Positions 34,735-45,752 of a stretch of DNA of 64,000 bases are shown one piece after another. Numbering within the stretch: position 1 is the first letter of the stretch; every line of letters begins with the position of its first letter. The notes under the pieces were generated by a model. The model was not told the DNA's origin. It worked only from the letters and a program-made list of their open reading frames with translations, and searched no databases. The stretch covers positions 2,232,001 through 2,296,000 of the forward strand of contig NZ_WMDZ01000001.1 of assembly GCF_021735935.1 (NCBI RefSeq), read 5' to 3'. The DNA comes from Sulfitobacter sp. M39. GTDB lineage: Bacteria > Pseudomonadota > Alphaproteobacteria > Rhodobacterales > Rhodobacteraceae. Made by a program: the position numbers and the translations under genes.

Positions 34735-36324
34735 CTAATCGGCGTGTTTGGCGATGAAGGCGACAAGGGCGGCGGTTGAGCCGTCTTTGTCGGTGGCAGG
34801 TGCCGCGCCTTCGACGATCGGCTGCAAAGATGTGGCGAGCTCCTTGCCCAGTTCCACACCCCATTGGTCGTAGGAATTGATGCCCAGAATGATCCCCTCC
34901 ACAAAGACGCGATGTTCATACAGCGCGATGATCTGCCCCAGGGTGAACGGGTCGAGCAGAGGGTAGCTGAGCGTGGTCGAGGGGCGGTTGCCGGGGAAGA
35001 CGCGGTGGCGCGCCTGACGGTCCAGCTCGGCACCGGTCAGCCCTTTTGCCGCCATCATCTCTGACGCTTCTTGCAAGGATCGCCCGCGCATCAAAGCTTC
35101 GGATTGCGCAAGGCAATTGGCGATCAGCAGCTTGTGGTGGTGTGTCAGATCCGGCTCGTGCCCATTGGCTGCGATCAGGAATTCGCAAGGAATGACGCGG
35201 GTGCCTTGGTGGATCAGCTGGTAGAACGCGTGCTGGCCATTGGTGCCCGCAGCGCCCCAGACGACGGGACCCGTATTATAGGGCGCGGTGGTGCCGTCCA
35301 TCAGGGTCGACTTGCCGTTGGATTCCATTTCGAGCTGCTGAAGGTAATCGGGCAGTTGCCCCAACCGCTGGTCATAGGGCAGCACGGCGCGGGTGGCATA
35401 GCCGCAGATCTGATTGTGCCAGATGCCGACCAAGGCCAGCAGCATGGGCATGTTCTCGTGAGGGGCGGCAGCGCAGAAGTGACGGTCCATCGCCTGCCCC
35501 CCGCGCAAGAACGCATTGAAGGCGCGTGGGCCGATGGCGATCATCAGCGAGAGGCCGATGGGCCCCCAAACGGAGTAGCGCCCACCGACCCAGTCTTCGA
35601 AGCCAAAGACCTGATCCACATCGATACCGAAATCGCTGGTCTTGTCCTGCGCTGTGCTGAGCGCTGCAAACTGCTTCGCCGGATCGCCGCCATTCTCTGT
35701 CATCCACGCGCGTGCGGTACGGGCGTTGGTCATCGTCTCGATCGTGGTGAAGGTCTTGGAAGCGACGATCACCAGCGTGGTTTTCGCATCAAGCCCGCGG
35801 AGCGTGTCCGAGATATGTGCCCCGTCGACATTCGACACGAAGTGGCAACGCGGCCCGTCATGATAGGGCGAGAGCGCCTGCACCGCCATCGCGGGCCCCA
35901 GATCGGACCCGCCGATACCGATATTCACCACATCCGTGATGTCGCTGCTGCGGATCTGATCCGCGAAACGGCGCATCCGGTCGAGCGTATCATGGACGCC
36001 GGGCATCACATCCGCCCCATCCACCATCACCGCGCCCCCATCAAGGTTGCGCAGCGCGGTGTGCAGTACCGCGCGGTCTTCGGTCTCGTTTATCTTTTCG
36101 CCTGCGAACATCGCATCGCGGCGCGCCGGCACATCGGCGGCATCGATCAGTGCCAGCAGCGCATCCATCGTATCGCGGTCAAGATTGGTTTTGGAGAAAT
36201 CGAACAACATGTCGCCGGTCTGCGCGCTGAATGTCCGGGCGCGATCGGCTGTGTCGAACAACGACAGGATAGAGCGGTCTTGCACCGCCGCCTGCATACG
36301 GATCAAATCATCAAAATGCGTCAT
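34735..36324 (-). CDS. pgi: Glucose-6-phosphate isomerase
   Basis: Pgi interconverts glucose-6-phosphate and fructose-6-phosphate. The 529-residue protein has the sugar-phosphate isomerase blocks [40 protein letters not shown], the Glu segment [11 protein letters not shown], and the C-terminal [12 protein letters not shown] 36324 overlaps the pgl stop by four bases, making it the last gene of zwf-pgl-pgi. This arrangement feeds glucose-6-phosphate into the Entner-Doudoroff route common in roseobacters. A repeat of the extragenic type follows just after its stop. Confidence 0.96.
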   Translation of the reverse strand: MTHFDDLIRMQAAVQDRSILSLFDTADRARTFSAQTGDMLFDFSKTNLDRDTMDALLALIDAADVPARRDAMFAGEKINETEDRAVLHTALRNLDGGAVMVDGADVMPGVHDTLDRMRRFADQIRSSDITDVVNIGIGGSDLGPAMAVQALSPYHDGPRCHFVSNVDGAHISDTLRGLDAKTTLVIVASKTFTTIETMTNARTARAWMTENGGDPAKQFAALSTAQDKTSDFGIDVDQVFGFEDWVGGRYSVWGPIGLSLMIAIGPRAFNAFLRGGQAMDRHFCAAAPHENMPMLLALVGIWHNQICGYATRAVLPYDQRLGQLPDYLQQLEMESNGKSTLMDGTTAPYNTGPVVWGAAGTNGQHAFYQLIHQGTRVIPCEFLIAANGHEPDLTHHHKLLIANCLAQSEALMRGRSLQEASEMMAAKGLTGAELDRQARHRVFPGNRPSTTLSYPLLDPFTLGQIIALYEHRVFVEGIILGINSYDQWGVELGKELATSLQPIVEGAAPATDKDGSTAALVAFIAKHAD

Positions 36325-36992
36325 GGTGCCCAATGTACTGTTGCCTCGTTCAATACTGCGCCGATGGGGGCCTGAAGGGCCGGCAGGCTTTGCGCCTGTT
36401 CCACCGCTGCACGTTTTTCATCGCCAAAGATCACAAGATGTTTTGACATTGCGCCTTCCAGCACCCTGCGCGACAGGGTGATGCGCCCGATGTCCTGCCC
36501 GTCGACATCGATTGGACAAAGCGCCGGCGCGTCCGCGGCCATTGCCGCCTCCAGCCCGTTGGAACCCGGAAAGAGCGAGGCCGTGTGCATATCCGTGCCC
36601 ATGCCCAGCAACAGCACCGACAGCGGCAATTGGGATTCGATCTGGGGGGACAGCGTTTCTGCGGCCTCGGCCGAGGTCAGCCCGTCGATGTAGAAAGGGG
36701 TGAACGCTGCTTCGGCCGCGCGGCCCACCAGCAGGCGATTGCGCAAGAGCCGCGCGTTCGACATCTCGTGGTCGGGGGCGACCCAGCGTTCGTCCCCCAG
36801 CATGACCTGCACCCGCGCCCAATCAAGATTGGCCGCGCTCAGGCTGTCAAAGATCGGCCCCGGGGTTGTCCCGCCCGGCACGGCAAAGCTGACCGTGTCA
36901 TGGGACAAAAGGGCGTTCTTCAGCTCCCCCGCGATCAGATTGGCGAGGTCCATCGCAAGGACTTCGCGGTCAGCATATTCGATCAATCTCAT
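36321..36992 (-). CDS. pgl: 6-phosphogluconolactonase
   Basis: Pgl (DevB type) hydrolyses 6-phosphogluconolactone. The 223-residue protein has [18 protein letters not shown] near residue 38, [19 protein letters not shown] with the conserved Arg-Trp, and a [18 protein letters not shown] block. ATG 36992 ([11 protein letters not shown]) overlaps the zwf stop by four bases and is preferred over an in-frame start at 37010 that would intrude further into zwf. Middle gene of zwf-pgl-pgi. Confidence 0.94.
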   Translation of the reverse strand: MRLIEYADREVLAMDLANLIAGELKNALLSHDTVSFAVPGGTTPGPIFDSLSAANLDWARVQVMLGDERWVAPDHEMSNARLLRNRLLVGRAAEAAFTPFYIDGLTSAEAAETLSPQIESQLPLSVLLLGMGTDMHTASLFPGSNGLEAAMAADAPALCPIDVDGQDIGRITLSRRVLEGAMSKHLVIFGDEKRAAVEQAQSLPALQAPIGAVLNEATVHWAP

Positions 36993-38458
36993 GCAGAATA
37001 CTCCCGCCATTGGCGCTGGTCACGGCGCATCAGTTCGTTGGCATCTGTCGGGCCGTCGGACCCGCTGTCGTAGGGTTTTGGCACGTCATTGCGCGCTTCC
37101 CAGCCCTGGATGATCGGGTCGGTCCAGGCCCAAGCGGCCTCTACCTCGTCGCCGCGCATGAACAGGGTCTGGTTGCCACGGATCACATCCATGATCAGAC
37201 GTTCATAGGCGTCTACCTGTTCGGAGCCTTCCGGCCCCAAAGCGTCGGCGAATGTCATATCCAAGGGCACGTCCACCAAACGCATGCCGCCCGGGCCCGG
37301 TTCCTTGATCGTCACGCCAAGGGTGATGCCTTCGTTCGGCTGCAAACGGATCGACAGAACATTGCGGTGGCGGCCTGCGTCTTCTGCAAAAATCGAATGG
37401 GGCGTTTCCTTGAAGACGACCGTGATCTCGGAGGACCGCGCCGCCATGCGTTTGCCGGTGCGTAGATAAAAAGGCGTGCCAGCCCACCGCCAGTTACTGA
37501 TGTGGGTTTTCAGCGCGACGAAGCTTTCGGTGCGCGAGCGTGGATCCCCCACAGCGGTACGGTAACCGGGTTGTTCGGCCTCGTTGCAAGGCTCTGCCTG
37601 ATATTGACCGCGGGCGATATGATGCGGCAGCACAGGGTCCAGCGCGCGGATCACCTTGAGCTTTTCATCGCGTACCGCGTCGGGGTCAAACCGCGCCGGC
37701 GGCTCCATCGCGATCAGGCACAAAAGCTGCATCAGGTGGTTTTGCACCATATCGCGCATTGCACCCGATTTGTCGTAATATTCGCCCCTGCCCCCGACGC
37801 CTACGGTTTCGGCCACGGTGATCTGGATGTGATCGACATATTGGCTGTTCCACAGCGGCTCGAACAGCATGTTGCCAAACCGCACAGCCATCAGGTTTTG
37901 CACCGTCTCTTTGCCCAGATAGTGGTCGATCCGGTAGATCTGGCTTTCGTCGAAATACTTGGCGAGCGTGGCGTTGAGCGCCTGCGCAGTTTTCAGGTCG
38001 CGGCCAAAGGGCTTTTCGACGACAATCCGGCTTTGCGCGTCAGCCATGCCCCATTGCTGCAGACGTTCCGCCAGATCACCGAACAAGGCGGGCGAGACGG
38101 AGAAATAATAGGCCTCTACCCGTTCAGTCCCGGCCATGAGCTTTTGCAGCTCGGCCCAGCCGTCTTCACCTTTGGCGTCGATCGCGACATATTCCAGCCG
38201 GTCGATGAACCCGTCCAGCTGCGCCTTCTCGTGCTCGAAGTCGCCGTTGAATTCGGCAATCGCCTCGCGGATCATCTGCTGATAGCCCGCGCGGTCCATT
38301 TCTGTGCGCGCGGCACCAATGACACGGGCGTTTTCGGGCATCTGCCCCGCACAAAAGCGCCGGAACAAGCCCGGCAGGATCTTGCGGCGCGCCAGATCGC
38401 CTGTGCCGCCGAAAATCACCAGATCAAAAGGATCGACCGGAATGACGCGTGATACCAT
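36989..38458 (-). CDS. zwf: Glucose-6-phosphate 1-dehydrogenase
   Basis: Zwf oxidises glucose-6-phosphate with NAD(P)+. The 489-residue protein has the dinucleotide-binding start FGGTGDLARRK (16-26), EKPFGRDL and the active-site signature RIDHYLGKE (176-184), with catalytic His in this block. FYLRTGKRM and FKETPHSIF follow. First gene of the zwf-pgl-pgi operon, with four-base overlaps to pgl. The upstream 177-bp spacer to the divergent radical SAM gene should hold both promoters. Confidence 0.96.
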   Translation of the reverse strand: MVSRVIPVDPFDLVIFGGTGDLARRKILPGLFRRFCAGQMPENARVIGAARTEMDRAGYQQMIREAIAEFNGDFEHEKAQLDGFIDRLEYVAIDAKGEDGWAELQKLMAGTERVEAYYFSVSPALFGDLAERLQQWGMADAQSRIVVEKPFGRDLKTAQALNATLAKYFDESQIYRIDHYLGKETVQNLMAVRFGNMLFEPLWNSQYVDHIQITVAETVGVGGRGEYYDKSGAMRDMVQNHLMQLLCLIAMEPPARFDPDAVRDEKLKVIRALDPVLPHHIARGQYQAEPCNEAEQPGYRTAVGDPRSRTESFVALKTHISNWRWAGTPFYLRTGKRMAARSSEITVVFKETPHSIFAEDAGRHRNVLSIRLQPNEGITLGVTIKEPGPGGMRLVDVPLDMTFADALGPEGSEQVDAYERLIMDVIRGNQTLFMRGDEVEAAWAWTDPIIQGWEARNDVPKPYDSGSDGPTDANELMRRDQRQWREYSA

Positions 38459-38635
38459 GTGGATGCTCCTTGTCGCGAGGCTACGACGTTTGGGTGCCGA
38501 GATGTGATGTTAGCGCAAACATACTGAGATTTCCGTTTTTCACAAGTCTGTGCACCAAATGACACGGGGTTTTATTGCGCATACCATTCGCATAGACAAA
38601 GAAAAGTAATTTATACAGGTGAGGCCCGGTTTCCT

Positions 38636-39583
38636 ATGAAAGACGTTGTCGACGCAAATATCGGTAAATTTCAGGACCCTGCCCTGACGGCCAAGGGTGA
38701 ACCCCGCGCGACTGTCAGCCTGACAAACCCGCAGACGCTTTGGTTCAACACCGGCACCCTGTGTAACATTGAATGTGTTAACTGCTATATCGCGTCCAGC
38801 CCGACGAATGATGCGCTGGTCTATATCACCGCCGACGAGGTGCGCGATTATCTGGGGCAAATCACGCAGCGGAACTGGCCGGTGACAGAGATTGCCTTTA
38901 CCGGCGGCGAGCCGTTCATGAACCCGCAGATGATCGAGATCACCGAAGCGTCGCTGGCCGCCGGATATGACGTGCTGATCCTGACCAACGCCATGCGCCC
39001 GATGATGCGTAAATCCGTGCAAGCGGGGCTGGTGCGCCTGAACGAAGCCTATCCCGGCAAGCTGACATTGCGCATTTCGGTCGATCACTACTGCACCGAT
39101 TTGCATGACGCAGAGCGCGGCGCGGGCGCGCTGGAAAAGACAGTGACCGGCATGAAATGGCTGCGCGACAATAACATCCGCATGGCCGTTGCAGGGCGGT
39201 CGGTTTTTGGCGCGACGGACGAAGACAGCCGCGCTGGATATGGGGCTTTCTACGCTGAGCACAGCTTTGACATCGACCCGCAAGACCCTGGGATGACAGT
39301 GCTTTTCCCTGAAATGGATGAAACCGTCGAAGTGCCCGAAATCACCACCGCTTGCTGGGGAATCCTGGATAAATCCCCCGACGCGGTGATGTGTTCAAGC
39401 TCGCGTATGGTGGTAAAGCGCAAAGGCGCCGCGACCCCAGCCGTGCTGGCCTGCACCCTGCTGCCCTACACCGAAGAGTTCGAACTGGGCCACTCGCTGG
39501 AAGAAGCGGAAAAAGACGTTGCCCTTAACCACCCTCATTGCGCCAAATTCTGCGTCTTGGGCGGGGCAAGCTGTTCTGCCTGA
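38636..39583 (+). CDS. Radical SAM protein of unknown substrate
   Basis: The 315-residue protein has the radical SAM cluster motif CNIECVNC (Cys43, Cys47, Cys50) followed by Y, then EIAFTGGEPFMNPQM (the GGEP SAM-binding motif), and LRISVDHYCTDLHD. Additional cysteines lie near the C-terminus (ACTLLPY, HPHCAKFCVLGGASCS), which could ligate a second cluster as in SPASM or twitch-type enzymes. The gene is monocistronic and divergent from zwf. I recall this as a conserved roseobacter protein, but its reaction is not known. Confidence 0.82.
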   Translation: MKDVVDANIGKFQDPALTAKGEPRATVSLTNPQTLWFNTGTLCNIECVNCYIASSPTNDALVYITADEVRDYLGQITQRNWPVTEIAFTGGEPFMNPQMIEITEASLAAGYDVLILTNAMRPMMRKSVQAGLVRLNEAYPGKLTLRISVDHYCTDLHDAERGAGALEKTVTGMKWLRDNNIRMAVAGRSVFGATDEDSRAGYGAFYAEHSFDIDPQDPGMTVLFPEMDETVEVPEITTACWGILDKSPDAVMCSSSRMVVKRKGAATPAVLACTLLPYTEEFELGHSLEEAEKDVALNHPHCAKFCVLGGASCSA

Positions 39584-39601
39584 CCCCGCGCCCGCACAGC
39601 A

Positions 39602-40663
39602 CTAGGGGCGGATAATCGCGCCGACCTTGGGGTCGGCCTCCCCCCGTGCGAGGGTGGCATAGACCTCTTCCGCATCGGCCACGCCGTCATGCACCCGGAC
39701 CTCCATCCAATCGGATGCGCTGGCCGCGATGCGTTTCCACGCGGCGGTGATCTGCGCCTCGATCTTGCCAGGGCCCCATTCCTCGCGGCGCTTGGCGACC
39801 TGTGAGGGCGCAAAGAAGAATTGCGGTTTAGGGCCATCCAACGGGGCTGTCGGGGTGAACTGATCCCAATGGCTCAGCCCGACAGCCGAGGAATGTTTCA
39901 ACTGATTTTTCAACGTGCTGTGCAGTTTGGCTTTGACCGTACTATTGCCGGACATATCGACGTAGACGGACGGGACATGGGCCAGCGCGTCGATCTGGTC
40001 GTAGGTCAGCACCGTATCGCAATGCCCCAAACCTTCGACAAACGCGCGATTGACGGCAGACGTAAGGCCCACGATCTTGTACCCGCGGCCCTCTGCCTCG
40101 GCGAGGTAGCTGCACAGACCCAATCCGGTCTTGGACGAGGCGCTGCCCACAATAATCTGATTGGCACCGAAGAAGTCATTATCTAGCAGCCAGTCGTAAA
40201 TCAGATAAGACGTCGCCAGCAGCGGTTGCAGCAAGGCGCGCAGGTGATCCTCTGATGCCGGGGCGGGTTTGACGGGCGTGTACTGATTATAGATCAAGGG
40301 CAATTTCGCGCGATGTGCCGCCGCATCCACCAGACCCGCCGCGCCTTTTTCTGGCGTGATCACCAGCTCGGATGCCATTGGATAAAAGCCATAAAGCCGC
40401 GCGCCGACCTCAAGCACATCTGTGCGGCTTTCGACAACTTTTGCAGTCCCCCACACGGGCACGATCCCCCATCCGTTCTCGGATGTCGGGAAAAACTGCC
40501 AATAGCCGATATCGAAACCCGCTGCCGCATAGGTTACATTGTTCGATGTCACCGCGAAGCTTTCGATCGCAAGACGCGCCTGCCCCGGTGCCAGCGGCTC
40601 TCCCTCCGCCTCGACCATGCGGGTTTCGGTGATTGCGTTTTGATTGACCAATATCTGTTGCAC
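39602..40663 (-). CDS. DUF2855 family protein (MDR-like fold)
   Basis: The 353-residue protein resembles medium-chain dehydrogenase/reductase proteins without their zinc ligands: an N-terminal GroES-like part (LAPGQARLAIESFAVTSNNV), then a Rossmann part with IIVGSASSKTGLGLCSYLAE (about 167-186), VVGLTSAVN-like (IVGLTSAVNRAF), and VYVDMSGNSTVKAKLH. This is the DUF2855 pattern, of unknown reaction, possibly acting on a short-chain substrate with NAD(P)H. It converges with the radical SAM gene (18 bases between stops) and diverges from gyrA. Confidence 0.85.
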   Translation of the reverse strand: MQQILVNQNAITETRMVEAEGEPLAPGQARLAIESFAVTSNNVTYAAAGFDIGYWQFFPTSENGWGIVPVWGTAKVVESRTDVLEVGARLYGFYPMASELVITPEKGAAGLVDAAAHRAKLPLIYNQYTPVKPAPASEDHLRALLQPLLATSYLIYDWLLDNDFFGANQIIVGSASSKTGLGLCSYLAEAEGRGYKIVGLTSAVNRAFVEGLGHCDTVLTYDQIDALAHVPSVYVDMSGNSTVKAKLHSTLKNQLKHSSAVGLSHWDQFTPTAPLDGPKPQFFFAPSQVAKRREEWGPGKIEAQITAAWKRIAASASDWMEVRVHDGVADAEEVYATLARGEADPKVGAIIRP

Positions 40664-40902
40664 GTAGATGCCTCCCCCTCGTTTTGCTTTAGCCTACCCC
40701 AAACGCGCGGGCTTGAACCACCAATTGACATTGACGTTACGCCACAAAAATCACGCCGGATTTAGTATCATTACATTTCAATAACTTAGCCTGATGAGCA
40801 AGTGAATCCCCGCCTGCCAAGGCCGCAGGCATTGCACCCGATATGCCCCGTCTGCTATACAAAACCGCAAGATATAGAACCAGCAAGAGCTAGGCAGATT
40901 AC

Positions 40903-43659
40903 GTGAACGACACGCCAGAAACCCCTGAAAACGATGACGAAATCCCGGCTACGCGCCCCGTGTATGATGGCCCATCGGTCAATATCGAACACGAGATGCG
41001 GACATCCTATCTGGATTACGCCATGTCGGTCATCGTTTCGCGCGCCATTCCCGACCTGCGAGACGGGCTGAAACCGGTTCACCGCCGCATCATCTACTCG
41101 ATGTATGAAAAAGGTATTACCCACGATAAGGCCTACCGTAAGTCGGCAAAGTCCGTGGGCGACGTCATGGGCTCCTACCACCCGCATGGGGACAGCGCGA
41201 TCTATGATGCTCTGGTCCGCATGGCGCAGGACTTCTCTATGTCGCTGCCGCTGATTGACGGTCAGGGTAACTTTGGGTCGATGGACGGCGATAGCGCTGC
41301 GGCGATGCGTTATACGGAATCGCGCCTTGATAAGGTCGCGTCCTTCATGACCGGCGATCTGGACAAAGAAACCGTTGATTTCATCGACAACTACGATGGC
41401 AAAGAACGCGAACCTACTGTTTTGCCTGCACGTTTCCCGAACATGCTGGTCAATGGTGCGGGCGGTATCGCCGTTGGTATGGCGACGAACATCCCGCCGC
41501 ACAACTTGGGCGAAGTGATCGACGCCTGTCAGGCCCTGATCGAGAACCCCGATCTGACCTCGGAAGAGCTGATCGAATACATCCCTGGCCCCGACTTCCC
41601 CACCGGCGGGATCATGTTGGGCCGTTCGGGCGCGCGCAAAGCCTATCTTGAGGGGCGCGGCAGCGTGATTATGCGGGCCAAGACCCGTGTCGAAGAGATT
41701 CGCAAAGACCGTTTCGCCATCGTCATCGACGAGATCTGCTATCAGGTGAACAAATCCACCATGATTGAGAAGATTGCCGAGCAGGTGCGCGAGAAGAAGA
41801 TTGACGGCATCGCCCATGTTCAGGACGAATCTGACCGCAACGGCGTGCGCGTTGTGATCGAGCTGAAGCGCGACGCCACCGCCGAAGTGGTGATGAACCA
41901 GCTTTACCGTTTCACACCGATGCAGACCTATTTTGGCTGTAACATGCTGGCGCTCAACGGCGGTCGGCCCGAACAGCTGACCCTGCGCAAGTTCCTGACA
42001 TCATTCATCGATTTCCGCGAAGATGTCGTCGCCCGCCGCACTGCCTATCTGCTGCGCAAGGCGCGTGAACGCAGCCACATCCTTTGTGGTCTGGCCGTCG
42101 CGGTCACCAACATCGACGAGGTTGTGGCGACGATCCGGTCCTCTGCTGATGCTGCGGAAGCGCGCGAAAAGCTGATGACCCGCCGTTGGCCCGCGGAACA
42201 GATCCTGCAATATATCGCACTGATCGACGATCCGACACACACAGCCAACGACGACGGCACCTATAACCTGTCCGAAGCACAGGCCCGCGCCATTCTGGAA
42301 CTGCGTTTGCAGCGTCTGACACAGATCGGGGTGAAAGAGGTCACCGACGAGCTGGAAGAACTGGCCAAGAAGATCAAGGAATACCTTGAAATTCTGGGCA
42401 GCCGCGAACGGATTATGGACATCATCTCGGACGAGCTGGCCGAGGTGAAAGACCAGTTTGCCGTGCCGCGCCGCACAGAAATCGTCGACTGGTCCGGTGA
42501 CATGGACGACGAAGACCTAATCGCGCGCGAAGATATGGTCGTGACCGTAACCTCCGGCGGCTATATCAAACGCACCCCACTGGTCGATTTCCGCAGCCAA
42601 CGCCGCGGCGGCAAAGGTGTTTCGGGCATGCAAACGAAGGAAGAGGATGTCGTCACCACCCTCTTTGTTGCCAATACGCACACGCAGCTGCTGTTCTTTA
42701 CGACCGACGGCATGGTCTACAAGCTCAAGACCTGGCGCTTGCCCCAAGGCGGGCGCACGTCAAAGGGCAAGGCGATCGTTAATATCCTGCCCATCCCGAC
42801 CGGTGTTTCCATTGCGGCGATCATGCCCGTGGACCGCGACGAAAAAGAATGGGACGATTTGCAGGTGGTCTTTGCAACATCCGCCGGCACCGTACGCCGC
42901 AACAAGCTGTCGGATTTCACAAACGTCATGCGCAACGGCAAGATCGCCATGAAGTTCGAGGACGACCACGCCGACACCACGCTGATCAACGCACGCATCG
43001 CGTCGAATGACGATGATGTCATGCTGGTGACCAATTCGGGCCGCGCGATCCGCTTCCCAGCGACGGATGTGCGCGTCTTTAACAGCCGCGCCTCGGTCGG
43101 GGTGCGTGGGATCAAGCTGAACGGCGATGACAAGGTCGTATCCATGTCGATCATCCGCCACTTCGACGCCAGCTCGGAAGAGCGGACGGCTTACCTCAAG
43201 ATGCGCCGCGCGATGGCCGGTCTGGCCGATGATGCGGAAGGCGACGAAGACGAAGCCCCCGCCGATCCGAATTTCTCGCAAGAACGCTACGCCGAAATGT
43301 CTGCGGCAGAGAATCTGCTGCTGACGATCACCGAAAAAGGCGCGGGTAAACTATCCTCCAGCCACGACTATCCCGTGCGCGGGCGTGGTGGCCTCGGCGT
43401 GACCGCGATGGACAAAGCGATGCGCGGTGGCGATATCGTCGCCTCCTTCCCTGTCGAGATGGATGATCAGATCATGCTCGCAACCTCTAAGGGGCAATCG
43501 ATTCGCGTCCCGGTAGAGGGTATTTCCTTCCGGTCGCGCAGTGCTGGTGGCGTCAAAGTCTTTGACACCGGCCGCGGCGAAGTTGTGGTAAGCGTTGCCT
43601 GGATTGCAGACCAAGGCGATGAAACCGACGACGGCGAGATCGCAACGCCCGAGGCGTAA
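40903..43659 (+). CDS. gyrA: DNA gyrase subunit A
   Basis: GyrA breaks and rejoins DNA in type II supercoiling. The 918-residue protein begins at a GTG (40903), followed by an acidic leader not found in E. coli. The breakage-reunion domain carries [11 protein letters not shown], with Ser98 and Asp102 at the positions of E. coli Ser83 and Asp87, hence the quinolone-sensitive form, and catalytic Tyr137 in AMRYTESRL. Six beta-pinwheel repeats follow; the GyrA box reads QRRGGKG (residues about 566-572). An acidic insertion ([15 protein letters not shown]) interrupts the C-terminal domain, as seen in alphaproteobacteria. A strong terminator follows. Confidence 0.97.
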   Translation: MNDTPETPENDDEIPATRPVYDGPSVNIEHEMRTSYLDYAMSVIVSRAIPDLRDGLKPVHRRIIYSMYEKGITHDKAYRKSAKSVGDVMGSYHPHGDSAIYDALVRMAQDFSMSLPLIDGQGNFGSMDGDSAAAMRYTESRLDKVASFMTGDLDKETVDFIDNYDGKEREPTVLPARFPNMLVNGAGGIAVGMATNIPPHNLGEVIDACQALIENPDLTSEELIEYIPGPDFPTGGIMLGRSGARKAYLEGRGSVIMRAKTRVEEIRKDRFAIVIDEICYQVNKSTMIEKIAEQVREKKIDGIAHVQDESDRNGVRVVIELKRDATAEVVMNQLYRFTPMQTYFGCNMLALNGGRPEQLTLRKFLTSFIDFREDVVARRTAYLLRKARERSHILCGLAVAVTNIDEVVATIRSSADAAEAREKLMTRRWPAEQILQYIALIDDPTHTANDDGTYNLSEAQARAILELRLQRLTQIGVKEVTDELEELAKKIKEYLEILGSRERIMDIISDELAEVKDQFAVPRRTEIVDWSGDMDDEDLIAREDMVVTVTSGGYIKRTPLVDFRSQRRGGKGVSGMQTKEEDVVTTLFVANTHTQLLFFTTDGMVYKLKTWRLPQGGRTSKGKAIVNILPIPTGVSIAAIMPVDRDEKEWDDLQVVFATSAGTVRRNKLSDFTNVMRNGKIAMKFEDDHADTTLINARIASNDDDVMLVTNSGRAIRFPATDVRVFNSRASVGVRGIKLNGDDKVVSMSIIRHFDASSEERTAYLKMRRAMAGLADDAEGDEDEAPADPNFSQERYAEMSAAENLLLTITEKGAGKLSSSHDYPVRGRGGLGVTAMDKAMRGGDIVASFPVEMDDQIMLATSKGQSIRVPVEGISFRSRSAGGVKVFDTGRGEVVVSVAWIADQGDETDDGEIATPEA

Positions 43660-43677
43660 ACGCCCCACCATAATTCT

Positions 43678-43714
43678 AAAAGCCGCCCCTCGTACTGAGC
43701 GGGCGGCTTTTTTT
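43678..43714 (+). terminator. Rho-independent terminator of gyrA
   Basis: Stem AAAGCCGCCC (43678-43687) with GGGCGGCTTT (43701-43710), a 13-base loop, then more Ts. Confidence 0.85.
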
Positions 43715-43743
43715 ATCCAGCTACAAAAAGCTCGTAGGCACAA

Positions 43744-43769
43744 AAAAAGCGCCCCAAAGGGCGCTTTTT
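43744..43769 (-). terminator. Bidirectional terminator after the small exported protein gene
   Basis: Stem AAAAAGCGCCC/GGGCGCTTTTT with a four-base loop; A- and T-runs on both sides allow termination in either direction. It is 25 bases past the stop of the minus-strand gene. Confidence 0.85.
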
Positions 43770-43793
43770 ATATTCTAATCACACTAACAGAAA

Positions 43794-44132
43794 TTAGTTA
43801 GTCGAAGTCGTTGTCGACGTGCTATCGTCATCGTTGTTTGCGATAACTGCAACCGCAACGATAACTGCTGCAACGCCACCGGCTGCGGCAGGGCTCAGAC
43901 CCTCAAAACCAACGCCACCGGCGGCACTTGGATCGATGCAACGGCGTGCAAGTACACCATCGATTTCTGTTGGTGCCTGGCAAGCGTAAGTAACGCCGTT
44001 TGCGCCAACAACTGTTGTCGGGTAACCGGCAACGCCGGAATCACCACCAACAGCGGCTTGGGTTGTAACTTGGGCGGAAGCTGCGCCGGCAGTCATCAAA
44101 AGTGCGGCGGCGAATGCTGTAAAGCGTGTCAT
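43794..44132 (-). CDS. Small exported protein of unknown function
   Basis: The 112-residue product has a signal peptide (MTRFTAFAAALLMTAGAASA, likely cut before QVT). The mature part has two cysteines (TYACQAP and RRCIDP), a Gly/Ala-rich hydrophobic segment (AAAGGVAAVIVAVAVIA) that could be a membrane helix, and an acidic Ser/Thr tail (NNDDDSTSTTTSTN). The frame is supported by the signal sequence, its own terminator and an AGGAG-like site (GGAGAAATT) before the ATG. I recall similar short proteins in roseobacters but know no function. Monocistronic, convergent with gyrA. Confidence 0.75.
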   Translation of the reverse strand: MTRFTAFAAALLMTAGAASAQVTTQAAVGGDSGVAGYPTTVVGANGVTYACQAPTEIDGVLARRCIDPSAAGGVGFEGLSPAAAGGVAAVIVAVAVIANNDDDSTSTTTSTN

Positions 44133-44276
44133 AATAATTTCTCCAGTTTGCGAAGGTCAAAAATCTTGGTCATCATATCGCATATTCACGGTGCAATAGC
44201 AAACTTGATCTTAGGTTCGCGCCCAGTTTGATCAAGACAATAACTGCACAACCGACCATTTTAGCACATGGCCAGC

Positions 44277-45752
44277 TTATAGTTTATATAGAGTGCTGAA
44301 TTTCTCAGTCAAATAAGAGAGCAAAGGGGCCTCGCTCGGCTGCTCCCCGGTGGCGCGCGTGATCAGATCCCGCGGGGCGTAAAGCCCGCCATGACGTTGG
44401 ACATTCTCGCGCAGCCAGCCCGTCGCCGCAGAGGTATCGCCCTGCGCCAATTGCGCATCCAGTTCCGGTACATCGCGGCGCAGCGCCGTATTCAGGCACC
44501 CGGCATAGACGTTGCCCAAGGAATATGTCGGGAAATACCCGAACAACCCGACCGACCAATGCACATCCTGCAGCACGCCGTTCGAGGGCCGGTCAACCGC
44601 ATAACCGAAATCGGCCTCGAACCTGTCATTCCATGCGGCTTCCAGATCACCGACCTGCAGATCACCAGCCATAAGGGCGCGTTCCAGATCAAACCGCAGG
44701 AGCACGTGCAGATTGTATTGCAGCTCATCGGCCTCGGTCCGGATATAGCCATCAGAGACACGGTTGACGATGCGGTAGAAGGTTTCTTCGTCCGCCACGC
44801 CAAAATCACCGAAGGCATCGCGCATCTGACCATACAACCAGCCGCTAAACGCACGGCTACGGCCAAGCTGGTTTTCGTAAATACGGCTTTGACTCTCATG
44901 CACCCCCATAGACACACCAGCCCCAAGCGGCGTCAAAAGGTAGTCCTTGTCGATGCCCTGCTCATAGCAGGCATGCCCGACCTCGTGGATGGTCGAATAG
45001 AAACAGTTGAACGGGTCCAACTCGTTGGTGCGTGTGGTGATCCGCACATCAAGCCCGGACCCGCTTGAGAACGGATGCACGGCCTTATCCACGCGCCCCA
45101 TGGACATATCATAGCCGAAGGTGGTGGCGAGCTGACGTGTCAGCTTCATCTGGGTCTCCGCGTCAAAGCGGCCCTCTAGCACCGGCGGTGCTTCGGCGGC
45201 GCGCACGGCTTCGCGCAGGCGCGTCAGCTCGGGGCGCAATGCGCCGAACATCGCCTCCAGCTCGGCAGCACGCGCACCGGGTTCGTAATCATCCAGCATC
45301 GCGTCATAGACATCGCCGCCAGCAGCCAGCGCCTGCCCCTCTTCGCGCTTCAACGCGATCACCTCGGCCAAGGTTGGCGCAAAGGCCGCGACATCATCGG
45401 CGGCGCGCGCCTCGGCCCAGATGCCTTGCGCCTCCGAGGTGACCCGAGCGATGCGCGCGGCAAGGGCTGCGGGCACTTTAGAGCTGCGCGCGTGACTGCG
45501 ACGGATGTCACGCAGCTGCGCTTGTCCGACGGGGTTCAGCGCTGCTTCGTCGATCCTGTCCAGCCATTCGGGGATGCGCGGATCCACACGGCGCGCATGA
45601 AGCACGCCTTCCATCGCCGCCATCTCCTCGCCACGCTGCGGGGCGGCCCCGCGTGGCATGACGGTCTCCTGATCCCAACCCAACCGGCCCGCGACCTGTG
45701 CCAGCGCCTCGGTTTCGCGCTGGAACGCCATCAGCTCATCAAAAGCACTCAT
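44277..45752 (-). CDS. M32 family carboxypeptidase
   Basis: Thermostable carboxypeptidase 1-type metallopeptidase, 491 residues, removing C-terminal residues from peptides in the cytoplasm. The zinc motif HEVGH is at about 256-260, preceded by FNCFYSTI, with downstream MGVHESQSRIYENQLGRS supplying the glutamate ligand and further family blocks. The N-terminus from 45752 (MSAFDELMAFQRETE) matches the family start; an earlier in-frame start at 45824 would lie inside ctaA. Its first base is shared with the last base of the ctaA stop (TGATG), so the two are translated together. Confidence 0.93.
   Translation of the reverse strand: MSAFDELMAFQRETEALAQVAGRLGWDQETVMPRGAAPQRGEEMAAMEGVLHARRVDPRIPEWLDRIDEAALNPVGQAQLRDIRRSHARSSKVPAALAARIARVTSEAQGIWAEARAADDVAAFAPTLAEVIALKREEGQALAAGGDVYDAMLDDYEPGARAAELEAMFGALRPELTRLREAVRAAEAPPVLEGRFDAETQMKLTRQLATTFGYDMSMGRVDKAVHPFSSGSGLDVRITTRTNELDPFNCFYSTIHEVGHACYEQGIDKDYLLTPLGAGVSMGVHESQSRIYENQLGRSRAFSGWLYGQMRDAFGDFGVADEETFYRIVNRVSDGYIRTEADELQYNLHVLLRFDLERALMAGDLQVGDLEAAWNDRFEADFGYAVDRPSNGVLQDVHWSVGLFGYFPTYSLGNVYAGCLNTALRRDVPELDAQLAQGDTSAATGWLRENVQRHGGLYAPRDLITRATGEQPSEAPLLSYLTEKFSTLYKL

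Noticed and set aside
40981..41330. Quinolone-resistance change in GyrA
   Set aside because: The positions matching E. coli Ser83 and Asp87 are Ser98 and Asp102, the sensitive form.
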